Notes under the pieces: model-generated
Seen by the model: the letters and a program-made list of their open reading frames with translations, nothing else
Told to the model about the DNA's origin: nothing
The model's database searches: none
Source: an uncultured Oscillospiraceae bacterium
GTDB lineage: Bacteria > Bacillota > Clostridia > Oscillospirales > Ruminococcaceae
Assembly (NCBI GenBank): GCA_900547015.1
Contig: URFD01000025.1
Span: 1-15,845, forward strand
Direction of reading: 5' to 3'
Length of the DNA: 15,845 nucleotides
Program-made: the position numbers and the translations under genes
Part shown: piece after piece, positions 7,808 to 14,885 of the stretch
Layout: every line of letters starts with the position of its first letter
Numbering within the stretch: position 1 is the stretch's first letter

Positions 7808-7837
7808 TTGCGTGAAATGCCGGGTCGGTTGTATAAT
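7808..7837 (+). promoter_or_regulatory. Probable promoter of pepT-ybaK
   Basis: The -10 TATAAT (7832-7837) is consensus. The -35 candidate TTGCGT (7808-7813) matches TTGnnn, with an 18-base spacer. A GC-rich hairpin CGGGGA/TCCCCG (7853-7858/7863-7868) lies in the resulting 5' leader, ahead of the ribosome binding site. No T-tract follows it, so it is not a terminator. Confidence 0.6.
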
Positions 7838-7905
7838 GAAGATGCAAATATTCGGGGAGCCTTCCCCGTCCAAACCATACAATGAGGCAGGAGGAAATAA
7901 CAATC

Positions 7906-9126
7906 ATGAGAGCATACGAAAGACTGTTACATTATGTCAGCTTTGGTACCCAGTCCGACCACACATCCGACACCGTCCCGACCACACCATCCCAGAAGAT
8001 TTTGGGCGCTGCACTGGTAGTCGAGATGAAGGCATTGGGCATTGAGGATGCCTTTATGGATGAGATGGGATATGTCTACGGAACCATCCCGGCAACCAAG
8101 GGCATGGAGAACAAGCCGGTTCTCGGTATGATTGCCCACATGGACACCGCAGAGGATGCTCCGGGCGACAATATCAAGGCGAAGGTTGTGGAATACAACG
8201 GCGGAGATATTCTGCTCAACGAGGAAAAACAGATTTATCTGACCGAGAAGGAATATCCTTCCATCAAAAAATATGTAGGCCAGCACCTGGTTGTGACCGA
8301 CGGCACCACCCTGCTGGGAGCTGACGACAAGGCCGGTGTAGCGGAAATCATGACCATGGCAGAGACCCTGATGAATGACCCGACTATCGAGCATGGCACC
8401 ATCAAGATTGGCTTCACTCCGGACGAAGAGGTTGGCAGAGGCGCAGACCACTTTGATGTAGAGCGCTTTGGCGCAAGCTTTGCCTACACCGTAGACGGCG
8501 GTGAGCTGGGCGAACTGGAATATGAAAACTTCAACGCAGGCTCCGCTCGTCTGGTAGTCAACGGTCTGAGCATCCATCCGGGCTCTGCAAAGAACGCAAT
8601 GCTCAACGCTTCTCTGCTGGCGATGGAATTCCATTCGATGCTGCCGGTGGAGCAGAACCCAAGATACACCGAAGGCTATGAAGGCTTCTACCATCTGGGC
8701 GAGATGAAGGGCCATGTAGAACAGGCAGAGCTGGACTATATCATTCGTGACCACGACGCTCAGAAATACGAGCAGAAAAAACAGGTGATGCAGGATATCG
8801 CAGACTACCTCAACCACAAGTACGGCAAGGGCACCTTTGAGCTGACCATCACCGAGTCCTACCGCAATATGAAAGAGATGGTAGAGCCACATATGCACCT
8901 GATTGACAACGCGAAGGAAGCGTTTGCACAGTGCGGCGTTGAGGCACAGACCGTTCCGATTCGCGGCGGCACAGACGGAGCAAGACTGTCCTACATGGGT
9001 CTGCCTTGCCCGAACCTGTCAACCGGTGGCCACAACTTCCACGGACGCTTTGAGTATATCCCAGTAGAGGCGATGGACAAGATGGCAGAGGTGCTGGTTC
9101 ACATCGTCAAAATCTACGCAAAATAA
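7906..9126 (+). CDS. pepT: Peptidase T (tripeptide aminopeptidase, M20B)
   Basis: This cytoplasmic zinc aminopeptidase removes the N-terminal residue from tripeptides, for peptide nutrient use and recycling. At 406 residues it is the usual PepT size. Metal ligands and catalytic residues are all visible: IAHMDTAEDAPGDN with H78 and D80, LLGADDKAGVAEIM with D140, TPDEEVGRGADHFD with E174/E175, and GGHNFHGRFEYIP with H379. The RGGTDGARLS motif is also typical. I start at the ATG at 7906 because AGGAGG (7889-7894) lies 11 bases before it and MRAYERLLHYVSFGTQSD is the normal PepT N-terminus; an in-frame ATG at 7882 would overlap that ribosome binding site. The YbaK gene follows after 30 bases in the same direction, so the two probably share a transcript. 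Confidence 0.96.
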   Translation: MRAYERLLHYVSFGTQSDHTSDTVPTTPSQKILGAALVVEMKALGIEDAFMDEMGYVYGTIPATKGMENKPVLGMIAHMDTAEDAPGDNIKAKVVEYNGGDILLNEEKQIYLTEKEYPSIKKYVGQHLVVTDGTTLLGADDKAGVAEIMTMAETLMNDPTIEHGTIKIGFTPDEEVGRGADHFDVERFGASFAYTVDGGELGELEYENFNAGSARLVVNGLSIHPGSAKNAMLNASLLAMEFHSMLPVEQNPRYTEGYEGFYHLGEMKGHVEQAELDYIIRDHDAQKYEQKKQVMQDIADYLNHKYGKGTFELTITESYRNMKEMVEPHMHLIDNAKEAFAQCGVEAQTVPIRGGTDGARLSYMGLPCPNLSTGGHNFHGRFEYIPVEAMDKMAEVLVHIVKIYAK

Positions 9127-9156
9127 GTCAACAACCAGAAAAGGGGCACAATAGCT

Positions 9157-9636
9157 GTGGCAACACCGAAAACAAATGCGATGCGCATTTTGGAAAAAGA
9201 AAAAATCTCCTATGAAATGCACACCTACGACACTTCCGACGGACAGATTGACGGCGCTGCCGTTGCACGCAAGGTCGGGATGGACCCGTCCAGAGTCTTT
9301 AAGACGCTGGTGACCCAGGGACACAGCGGCGGTTATTTCGTCTGCGTCCTGCCGGTGGAGCATGAGCTGAACCTGAAGAAGGCTGCCAAGGTGTTCGGAG
9401 AAAAGTCGTTGGAGATGATTCCGGTTGCAAAAATCAATGCGGTCACCGGATATATCCGCGGCGGCTGTTCGCCGATTGGGATGAAGAAAAACTACCGAAC
9501 CGTCTTTGACAGCTCGGCACAGCAGCAGGAAACGATGGTGGTCAGCGGAGGAAAGATTGGTTTTCAGATTGAAGCCAAGCCCGATAACCTGCTCAAGGCC
9601 TGCGGCGGCGTTTATGCAGATATTCTGGCAGAGTAG
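9157..9636 (+). CDS. ybaK: YbaK/EbsC family Cys-tRNA(Pro) deacylase
   Basis: This is a 159-residue single-domain trans-editing protein. Members hydrolyse Cys wrongly attached to tRNA-Pro by prolyl-tRNA synthetase, and act free in the cytoplasm or with ProRS. The full length matches the family. Visible signatures are RVFKTLV with the conserved Lys49, and GYIRGGCSPIGMKK (98-111), the highly conserved substrate-pocket segment. The start is GTG (9157), with a weak AAGGGG (9141-9146) ribosome binding site 10 bases before it; no better in-frame start is near. It lies 30 bases after pepT and is closed by a strong terminator, so it is the last gene of a two-gene unit. Some relatives have altered specificity, so the exact mischarged substrate is inferred from family. 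Confidence 0.93.
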   Translation: MATPKTNAMRILEKEKISYEMHTYDTSDGQIDGAAVARKVGMDPSRVFKTLVTQGHSGGYFVCVLPVEHELNLKKAAKVFGEKSLEMIPVAKINAVTGYIRGGCSPIGMKKNYRTVFDSSAQQQETMVVSGGKIGFQIEAKPDNLLKACGGVYADILAE

Positions 9637-9654
9637 AACAAACAGAACAAAAAG

Positions 9655-9688
9655 AAAGGGGCGCAGACCACATGGTCTGCGCCTCTTT
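9655..9688. terminator. Bidirectional terminator between ybaK and glnS
   Basis: A 15-bp stem pairs 9655-9669 with 9674-9688 around ACAT, with a core of GGCGCAGACC/GGTCTGCGCC and one G-T pair. It has A/T-rich flanks on both sides (AACAAAAAGAAAGG left, TCTTT right). It serves the plus-strand pepT-ybaK unit and the convergent minus-strand gltX-glnS unit. Confidence 0.85.
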
Positions 9689-9716
9689 GCGTTATGCTGT
9701 GAAATGATGGTTCGGA

Positions 9717-11399
9717 TTATTTTTTTGCTTCCTTTGCCCAGCTGTCCTTGAGTCCGACAATCTGGTTAAAGACGCCCTCGTCCTTGCTGTCCTTGCAGAA
9801 GTAGCCGGTGCGGACAAACTGGAATTTATCTCCGGCCTTTGCCTCTGCCAGAGCCGGCTCCATCTTGCAGCCGGTCAGCTCGGTCAGGGAGTTTGGATTG
9901 AGGTAGTCCAGATAGTTGGTGCCTTCCGGAACATCGTTGACATTTTCCAGAGTGAAGAGGTAGTCATACAGACGGACGGTGGCATCGACTGCGTACTTGG
10001 CAGATACCCAATGGATGGTGCCTTTAATCTTTCTGCCATCGACCGGGTTGCCGTTGCCGGTTTCAAGGTCAGCAGTGCAGTGCAGCTCGACAACATTGCC
10101 GTCGCTGTCCTTGATGACCTCGTTGCACTTGACGATGTAGGCGCCCATCAGACGAACCTCGCCGTCCGGCTTCATACGGAAGAATTTCGGAGGCGGTACC
10201 TCTGCGAAGTCATCGGCATCGATGTACAGCTCGCGGGTGAACGGAACGGCTCTGACACCGGCTTCCTCATTCTTCGGGATGTTTGGCAGCTCGAAGGTTT
10301 CTTCCTTGTCCTCCGGATAGTTGGTGATGACAACCTTGATCGGGTGCAGAACTGCGACACGGCGCTGTGCGTTGGTGTTCAGCTCGTCGCGGATGCAGTG
10401 CTCGAGCAGGCCGATGTCAACGATACTGTAAGCCTTGGCAACGCCGGCTTTTTTGACGAACTCGTTGATTGCGCTTGGAGTGTAGCCGCGGCGGCGCAGT
10501 GCACAGATGGTAGGCATACGAGGGTCATCCCAGCCGTCTACCTTTTTGGTTTCAACCAGCTCGCGCAGATAGCGCTTGCTCATAACGGTGTGGGTGACAT
10601 TCAGGCGGGCAAATTCATACTGATGCGGTTTGTGCTCGAAGCCGATGTTATCTACAACCCAGTCGTACAGAGGGCGGTGGTTCTCAAATTCGATGGAGCA
10701 CAGAGAATGGGTGATGCCTTCCAGTGCGTCCTGAATTGGGTGAGCGAAGTCATACAGAGGATAGATGCACCACTTGTCGCCCTGACGGTGATGGTGTGCG
10801 TGTACGATGCGGTAGATGGCAGGGTCACGCAGGTTCATGTTCGGGGACGCCATATCGATTTTAGCGCGCAGGGTGTGGCTGCCGTCCGGGAATTCGCCGT
10901 TTTTCATCCGCTCGAACAGGTCTAAGTTTTCCTCGACGCTGCGGTTGCGGCATGGGCTTTCCTTGCCAGGCTCGGTGAGGGTGCCACGGTATTCACGCAT
11001 CTGCTCTGCGTTCAGGTCATCGACATAAGCCTTACCGTCGCGGATGAGCTTGACCGCAAATTCATAGCATTTGTCAAAATAATCGGAGCCGTAGAAGATG
11101 CCGCCGGTCGGCTCTGCACCCAGCCAGCGCAGGTCCTCCTCGATGGATTTTACATACTCGTCATCCTCACGGACCGGGTTGGTGTCGTCGAAGCGCAGGT
11201 TAAACAGGCCGTGGTATTTCTGTGCAGTGCCGGAGTTAATCCAGATGGCCTTGGCAGAGCCGATGTGGAGGTATCCGTTCGGCTCCGGTGGAAAACGGGT
11301 GTGGATTTCCTTGACCTTGCCCTCGGCAAGGTCTTTGTCAATGATGTCGTGAATAAAGTTGGATACATTTTCGGTATCCAGAATTTTTTCATCAGCCAT
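9717..11399 (-). CDS. glnS: Glutamine--tRNA ligase
   Basis: This class Ib synthetase charges tRNA-Gln directly with glutamine. It has 560 residues, close to the E. coli enzyme. FPPEPNGYLHIGSAK (37-50), LRFDDTNPVRE and the KMSKS-equivalent VMSKR (272-276) are diagnostic, with GWDDPRMPTICALRRRGYTP following. The C-terminal two-barrel anticodon-binding part (from LHPIKVVITNYPEDKEE) is GlnRS type, not the all-helical GluRS type. An oddity is that the first motif reads HIGS (45-48) where E. coli has HIGH. A weak AAAGGA ribosome binding site (11410-11415) stands about 10 bases before the ATG. It lies 44 bases downstream of gltX, so the two are probably one operon. Many Firmicutes lack this enzyme and make Gln-tRNA by transamidation. 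Confidence 0.97.
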   Translation of the reverse strand: MADEKILDTENVSNFIHDIIDKDLAEGKVKEIHTRFPPEPNGYLHIGSAKAIWINSGTAQKYHGLFNLRFDDTNPVREDDEYVKSIEEDLRWLGAEPTGGIFYGSDYFDKCYEFAVKLIRDGKAYVDDLNAEQMREYRGTLTEPGKESPCRNRSVEENLDLFERMKNGEFPDGSHTLRAKIDMASPNMNLRDPAIYRIVHAHHHRQGDKWCIYPLYDFAHPIQDALEGITHSLCSIEFENHRPLYDWVVDNIGFEHKPHQYEFARLNVTHTVMSKRYLRELVETKKVDGWDDPRMPTICALRRRGYTPSAINEFVKKAGVAKAYSIVDIGLLEHCIRDELNTNAQRRVAVLHPIKVVITNYPEDKEETFELPNIPKNEEAGVRAVPFTRELYIDADDFAEVPPPKFFRMKPDGEVRLMGAYIVKCNEVIKDSDGNVVELHCTADLETGNGNPVDGRKIKGTIHWVSAKYAVDATVRLYDYLFTLENVNDVPEGTNYLDYLNPNSLTELTGCKMEPALAEAKAGDKFQFVRTGYFCKDSKDEGVFNQIVGLKDSWAKEAKK

Positions 11400-11443
11400 A
11401 ATATCATGATCCTTTCAGGTCGTAAATGTGGGTGGTCGGTCCG

Positions 11444-13096
11444 TTATCTGCTGACAGTCTCAATCGCCTCAGCCAGACGCTGCTGGCAGGTCTGCTCGCC
11501 GAGAATCTGCATGACGCTGCACAGGTCAGGAGAATTGGTTCTGCCGGTGATTGCCAGACGGATGACCTGGCTGACATCGCCGACATGACCCTTAAACTGG
11601 TCCGGATTCTTTTTGTAATCCTTTGGTTTTCCGGCGAAGCCCAGCTCTTCTCCCATCTGGCGAACCTTGTTGAACCAGGTTTCGCCGTCATCGGCAGGAG
11701 AGTACAGCTTCTGGTAGCGGGTAAGGATTTCCAGAGTGTCCTCTTTGGAAAGGTTGTCCGGATACTGAGCAGCCGGAACATACAGCTCATCGTAGAAGAA
11801 GGCAAGGTAATCCTTGACCTCGCTCCAGATGGCAATATCCTTTCTTGGCTTTGCACCGCCGCGGCCGATGGCAAGAATCGCTTTGGCCTTCTGCTCGTCC
11901 TCGGTCATCAGACGGTAGAGCTGCTCATCAAAATCCTTTGCCCATGCGGTCACTTCGTTGTAGACCTCGTCAGCGCTCATGACCGAGATGGTGTTTTTGC
12001 TGACATCCTTGAGCTTGTCGATGTCGAAGAGGGAGCCGCTGTTGCCCATCTTTTTGGTGGTGAACGGGAAGTCGTTCATCGGAGCGGTTGGGTTAGCCAG
12101 TCTCCAGTCCTCGAAGTTGGAGTTTAACAGGGTCATCAGGTATTCCAGAACGGATGGAACCGGATAGCCCTCTGCGTTGTAGAAGTCCAGTGCAAGCTCA
12201 GGGTCCTTTCTCTTGGAGAGCTTGCGCTTGGAGCCGCCGTCCATCTTCATCAGCTGGGCGGTGTGGACATATTTTGGAGCCTTCCAGCCCATGGTGCGGA
12301 ACAGCTGGAGGTGAATATTTAAGGTTGCAAGCCACTCTTCCCCGCGGACAACATGGGTGGTACCCATAAAGTGGTCGTCGATGATGTGGGCGAAGTGGTA
12401 GGTTGGGATGCCGTCCGATTTGAGCAGGACGATATCCTGGTCGTTTTCCGGCAGCTCGATGTCGCCCTTGACAAGGTCGCGGTGAACAAAGCGCTTGTTC
12501 GGGTCGCCCGGGCTGCGGAAGCGCAGAACATAAGGCTTGCCGGCCTTGATTTTTTCTTCAATCTCTTCCAGAGTCAGCTCGCGGCATTTTGCCCACTGAC
12601 CGTAGTAGCCGAAGTTGATTTTCATTTCCTGCTGCTTTTCGCGCATAGCAGTCAGCTCTTCCTCGGTGCAGAAGCAAGGGTAAGCCATGCCCTGTTCTAC
12701 CAGCTGTTTGGCAAAGGTCTGGTAGATCTTGGCACGCTGGCGCTGTCGGTAAGGTCCATAGGCGCCGTTGTCACCGTCGATGGTAGCGCCTTCGTCGAAG
12801 TTCAAGCCGTAGTGATTGAATACCCGGATGATGGTTTCCACACCGCCTTCGACAGCACGTTTGAGGTCGGTGTCCTCGATTCGCAGGAAGAAAACACCGT
12901 TGCTCTGGTGAGCCAGACGCTCGCTGACGATAGCGCTGAACAGGTTGCCCAGATGCATAAAGCCGGTTGGGCTTGGTGCGATACGGGTTACCTTTGCTCC
13001 CTCCGGAAGATTTCTTGGCGGGTACATCTGTTCGATGTCCTGGGGTGTTGTTGTAATATCAGGGAAGAGCAGTTGTGCAAGACGCTGATAATCCAT
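11444..13096 (-). CDS. gltX: Glutamate--tRNA ligase
   Basis: This class Ib synthetase attaches glutamate to tRNA-Glu in the cytoplasm. It has 550 residues, longer than the roughly 470-480 of classical bacterial GluRS but seen in a clostridial type with an extra N-terminal stretch of about 35 residues. RIAPSPTGFMHLGN (38-51) is the first signature, with HLGN in the HIGH place; FFLRIEDTDLKR follows, and KLSKR (292-296, in KRKLSKRKDPELA) is the KMSKS loop. The open frame extends upstream to 13276, but MDYQRL at 13096 is chosen because AGGAGAGG lies just before it and the extension has no family features. It is first in the gltX-glnS unit. The presence of glnS suggests it need not misacylate tRNA-Gln, though this cannot be read from the sequence. 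Confidence 0.95.
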   Translation of the reverse strand: MDYQRLAQLLFPDITTTPQDIEQMYPPRNLPEGAKVTRIAPSPTGFMHLGNLFSAIVSERLAHQSNGVFFLRIEDTDLKRAVEGGVETIIRVFNHYGLNFDEGATIDGDNGAYGPYRQRQRAKIYQTFAKQLVEQGMAYPCFCTEEELTAMREKQQEMKINFGYYGQWAKCRELTLEEIEEKIKAGKPYVLRFRSPGDPNKRFVHRDLVKGDIELPENDQDIVLLKSDGIPTYHFAHIIDDHFMGTTHVVRGEEWLATLNIHLQLFRTMGWKAPKYVHTAQLMKMDGGSKRKLSKRKDPELALDFYNAEGYPVPSVLEYLMTLLNSNFEDWRLANPTAPMNDFPFTTKKMGNSGSLFDIDKLKDVSKNTISVMSADEVYNEVTAWAKDFDEQLYRLMTEDEQKAKAILAIGRGGAKPRKDIAIWSEVKDYLAFFYDELYVPAAQYPDNLSKEDTLEILTRYQKLYSPADDGETWFNKVRQMGEELGFAGKPKDYKKNPDQFKGHVGDVSQVIRLAITGRTNSPDLCSVMQILGEQTCQQRLAEAIETVSR

Positions 13097-13124
13097 GTTT
13101 TTCCTCTCCTTTATCAAACACATT

Positions 13125-13144
13125 CGAACTTGTCCGAGCTTGTC
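13125..13144. repeat. Tandem 10-base repeat in the gltX leader
   Basis: CGAACTTGTC (13125-13134) is followed directly by CGAGCTTGTC (13135-13144), differing at one base. On the minus strand this lies between the candidate promoter and the gltX ribosome binding site. Function unknown. Confidence 0.4.
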
Positions 13145-13181
13145 TGGACTGATACGAAAAATCAATATTTTTACAAATACT

Positions 13182-13210
13182 AGAATACCACAAATTCGAT
13201 GGAAATAAAA
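13182..13210 (-). promoter_or_regulatory. Candidate promoter of gltX-glnS
   Basis: On the minus strand an extended -10 reads TGG-TATTCT (13190-13182). The region 17 bases upstream, TTTTAT (13210-13205), is a poor -35, so recognition would rely on the extended -10. It lies about 90 bases before the gltX start and overlaps the tail of the preceding gene's terminator. Confidence 0.35.
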
Positions 13211-13247
13211 GGGCTTTCCCGGTTTTGTGCTAAGAAAAAGGGAAGCC
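13203..13247 (-). terminator. Probable terminator of the pentapeptide-repeat gene
   Basis: On the minus strand GGCTTCCC (13247-13240) pairs with GGGAAAGCC (13220-13212; one bulged base), with further possible T/A pairs inside the loop. It is followed by CTTTTATTT (13211-13203). It lies about 75 bases after the stop codon at 13320. Confidence 0.55.
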
Positions 13248-13319
13248 GTTTTCAATGGAATACATAGAGAATACAATCAGAAAAAATGATGAATCATGAT
13301 GATTGGCGAATCAATGAGT

Positions 13320-13964
13320 CTATTGGATGATAATTCCCAAAAAGGCAGCCAGCTCAATGGCCTGCTGGGCGGTGACAATCGCGCCCTTGAGGTCGCTGAG
13401 GTTGAGCTTCAGTCCTCCGATTTCACAGCTGCGCAGGTCGATTCCATCCAGAGGGGTGTGCAGCAGCTGGATTTTTCGCAGGTCGCAATCGGAAAATTCG
13501 ATGGACTGGAGCTTTCCTTCGCTCAGGTCTGCCTCCTGCAACGAGCAGCCGTTAAATGATACTGCCTTATACTTGGAGCAGGCCAGCGAGGCGTAGCGGA
13601 GGTTACATCCCAAAAAGGCGGTGTTTTGAAACAGCGACTGGCTGAAATTGGTTCCGAGCAGCTTGCAGCTGCGAAAGCGCACCCGCTGGGCGGCAAGGTC
13701 GTGCAGCTGGCAGGCGGAAAGATTGCAGTTTTCCAAGAGAACATCGACCAGAGAGAGGTTGTCCATCCGGCAGTTGGAGAAGGTGCAGCCGCGAAGGACG
13801 CAGTTTTTCAGTTCGAGATTGCTGCCTTGAAAATCCTCCAGCGTTTCATTTTGATAGAGCATCCCGCAGATTTCCTCCTCATCCTGCTGCTGGGCGCAGA
13901 CTAGGTCGTACAGCAGGGTTCCGCTTTGGTGGGTGGGTGACAGCTGTGGCAGGTAAAGCTTCAT
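13320..13964 (-). CDS. Pentapeptide-repeat protein, single right-handed beta-helix of Qnr-like size
   Basis: This 214-residue soluble protein has no signal peptide. From about residue 45 to 195 it is a run of pentapeptide repeats (centre Leu/Phe, preceding Ala/Cys/Ser): examples are LELKNCVLRGCTFSNCRMDN, LVDVLLENCNLSACQL and ADLSEGKLQSIEFSDCDLRK. These form a four-sided beta-helix. The C-terminus LKGAIVTAQQAIELAAFLGI looks like the capping helix used in dimerisation of Qnr-type and related clostridial proteins. Length is close to Qnr proteins (about 214-218), which protect DNA gyrase by mimicking DNA, but an obvious Qnr loop insertion is not seen, so quinolone protection is only a hypothesis. 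Many Cys occupy inward positions. AAGGAGG lies 9 bases before the ATG. It has its own promoter and is flanked by terminators, so it stands alone. Confidence 0.88.
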   Translation of the reverse strand: MKLYLPQLSPTHQSGTLLYDLVCAQQQDEEEICGMLYQNETLEDFQGSNLELKNCVLRGCTFSNCRMDNLSLVDVLLENCNLSACQLHDLAAQRVRFRSCKLLGTNFSQSLFQNTAFLGCNLRYASLACSKYKAVSFNGCSLQEADLSEGKLQSIEFSDCDLRKIQLLHTPLDGIDLRSCEIGGLKLNLSDLKGAIVTAQQAIELAAFLGIIIQ

Positions 13965-13996
13965 GGGCAGATTCCTCCTTTTAGCAGTACCCTTTT

Positions 13997-14025
13997 ATGA
14001 TATCAGGTTTTGCGCCGAGGGACAA
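13997..14025 (-). promoter_or_regulatory. Promoter of the pentapeptide-repeat gene
   Basis: On the minus strand the -35 is TTGTCC (14025-14020). A 17-base spacer leads to an extended -10, TGA-TATCAT, with the hexamer at 14002-13997. It lies about 30 bases before the start codon, giving a short leader. Confidence 0.6.
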
Positions 14026-14034
14026 GCACAACAC

Positions 14035-14075
14035 AAAGGGGCGGCGCTCTGCAACCAAACAACAGAACACCGCCC
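14035..14075 (-). terminator. Probable terminator of bioY
   Basis: A 13-bp stem pairs 14039-14051 with 14063-14075, including a GGGCGG/CCGCCC core and two G-T pairs, with an 11-base loop. On the minus strand it is followed by CTTTGTG, a weak T-tract. It lies 38 bases after the bioY stop. Confidence 0.6.
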
Positions 14076-14112
14076 TCGCAAAGGAGAAAGTTTTATGAGA
14101 AAATCAAAGGTT

Positions 14113-14676
14113 TTACACAAGCCCTTCCCGGCGCAGGATGGGCAGCAGGCGGGAGCCAATCAGGGCGGCCAGCGCCATCAGCAGGGTGTCGGCAGGGACA
14201 AAGATGAGGAAGGTGGAGAAGATAATCTGCCACCAGCTCATTCCGGCGCCGAGGTAGAGATTCTTGATTCCGTAAAAATAGAGGATTCCGATTGCAAAAT
14301 CCACTCCCGCTCCGGCAAGGCAGGCAGAAAAAATCGTGCCGAACCGGTAGTTCTTGCGCCGCTCGATGATGGTTCCGCAGACCCATGCTCCAACGGCAAA
14401 GCCAATCAGATACCCGAAGGTCGGCTGGAACAGATAGGAAAGCCCTGCGCCCTTGGTAAAGACCGGAACGCCGCACAGACCCAGCAGGAGATAGAGTCCG
14501 ACGCTGACAGCACCATTTCGGGAGCCGAGCAGGACACCGGACAGCATGGCGAAAAAGATTTGCAGGGTGAAAGGAACCGGGGGAATCGGAATGGTGATAA
14601 AGGCGCCGACGGCAATCAATGCCGACATCAGAGCAATCAGAACCAGCTCCTTGGTGCGGATAGCAGGATTTTTCAT
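14113..14676 (-). CDS. bioY: Biotin transporter BioY (ECF S-component)
   Basis: This is a substrate-binding integral membrane protein for biotin uptake, working alone or with a shared energy-coupling factor module (EcfAA'T). At 187 residues with about six hydrophobic segments, it is a typical length. The family pattern is clear: an N-terminal helix LIALMSALIAVGAFITIPIP, then VPFTLQIFFAMLSGVLLG, LYLLLGLCGVPVF, and FQPTFGYLIGF, the conserved biotin-pocket loop. The ATG at 14676 (MKNPAIRTKE) is chosen because GGAGG (14686-14682) stands 5 bases upstream; an in-frame ATG at 14688 has no ribosome binding site. No ecfA or ecfT genes are in the window, so it is probably a stand-alone unit using a common ECF module. 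The repeat-rich promoter suggests repression by a biotin sensor. Confidence 0.95.
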   Translation of the reverse strand: MKNPAIRTKELVLIALMSALIAVGAFITIPIPPVPFTLQIFFAMLSGVLLGSRNGAVSVGLYLLLGLCGVPVFTKGAGLSYLFQPTFGYLIGFAVGAWVCGTIIERRKNYRFGTIFSACLAGAGVDFAIGILYFYGIKNLYLGAGMSWWQIIFSTFLIFVPADTLLMALAALIGSRLLPILRREGLV

Positions 14677-14686
14677 GAGAACCTCC

Positions 14687-14735
14687 ATATAATTTGTATC
14701 AGTAGTTACAAAGTATCAACAGTTACAAATTATAT
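14687..14735. promoter_or_regulatory. Repeat-rich operator-like element overlapping the bioY promoter
   Basis: Two adjacent 17-base direct repeats, GTATCAGTAGTTACAAA (14696-14712) and GTATCAACAGTTACAAA (14713-14729), are identical at 15 of 17 positions. They are framed by a perfect 12-bp inverted repeat, ATATAATTTGTA (14687-14698) and TACAAATTATAT (14724-14735). The element covers the bioY -10 box and continues to the ribosome binding site. The TTTGTAAC half-site recalls Firmicute BirA operators (TTGTTAAC...GTTAACAA) but is not identical. A biotin-dependent repressor site is the natural inference. Confidence 0.7.
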
Positions 14736-14757
14736 CTATTTTCCTGGAATTTGTCAA
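14729..14757 (-). promoter_or_regulatory. Consensus promoter of bioY
   Basis: On the minus strand TTGACA (14757-14752), a 17-base spacer and TATAAT (14734-14729) match the sigma-A consensus perfectly. A promoter this strong in front of a vitamin transporter, with the -10 buried in repeats, suggests control by repression. Confidence 0.85.
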
Positions 14758-14804
14758 GAATAAATTTGAAAAAAAGATTAGGTTGGTGAAAAGCAACAAA
14801 ATGA

Positions 14805-14833
14805 TTGGATTTTGGTTCGGGATATGGTATAAT
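14805..14833 (+). promoter_or_regulatory. Promoter of the M24 peptidase gene
   Basis: The -35 TTGGAT (14805-14810), a 17-base spacer and an extended -10 TGG-TATAAT (hexamer 14828-14833) make a good sigma-A site, divergent from bioY. A small AAGGC/GCCTT hairpin lies in the leader before the GGGAGG ribosome binding site (14871-14876). Confidence 0.7.
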
Positions 14834-14885
14834 GAGGGCGGAAAAAAGGCAGAAGCCTTCATTTTGTTCGGGGAGGAATGTTAGA

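Noticed and set aside
7853..7868. Terminator in the pepT leader
   Set aside because: The CGGGGA/TCCCCG hairpin is followed by TCCAAACC and no T-tract.
7680..8045. A 121-codon frame in the pepT leader that overlaps the pepT start
   Set aside because: It has no proper ribosome binding spacing, no family motif, and runs out of frame into pepT. A leader peptide role is not supported.
13097..13276. N-terminal extension of GluRS by 60 codons
   Set aside because: The extension crosses the candidate promoter and leader and lacks family features. AGGAGAGG directly before the ATG at 13096 gives a better start.
13963..14763. A 266-codon plus-strand frame opposite bioY, with AAAGGAG near an internal ATG at 14095
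   Set aside because: Its product is hydrophilic, low-complexity and matches nothing known, while the other strand encodes a clean BioY. The ribosome-binding-like sequence next to the bioY terminator is taken as chance.
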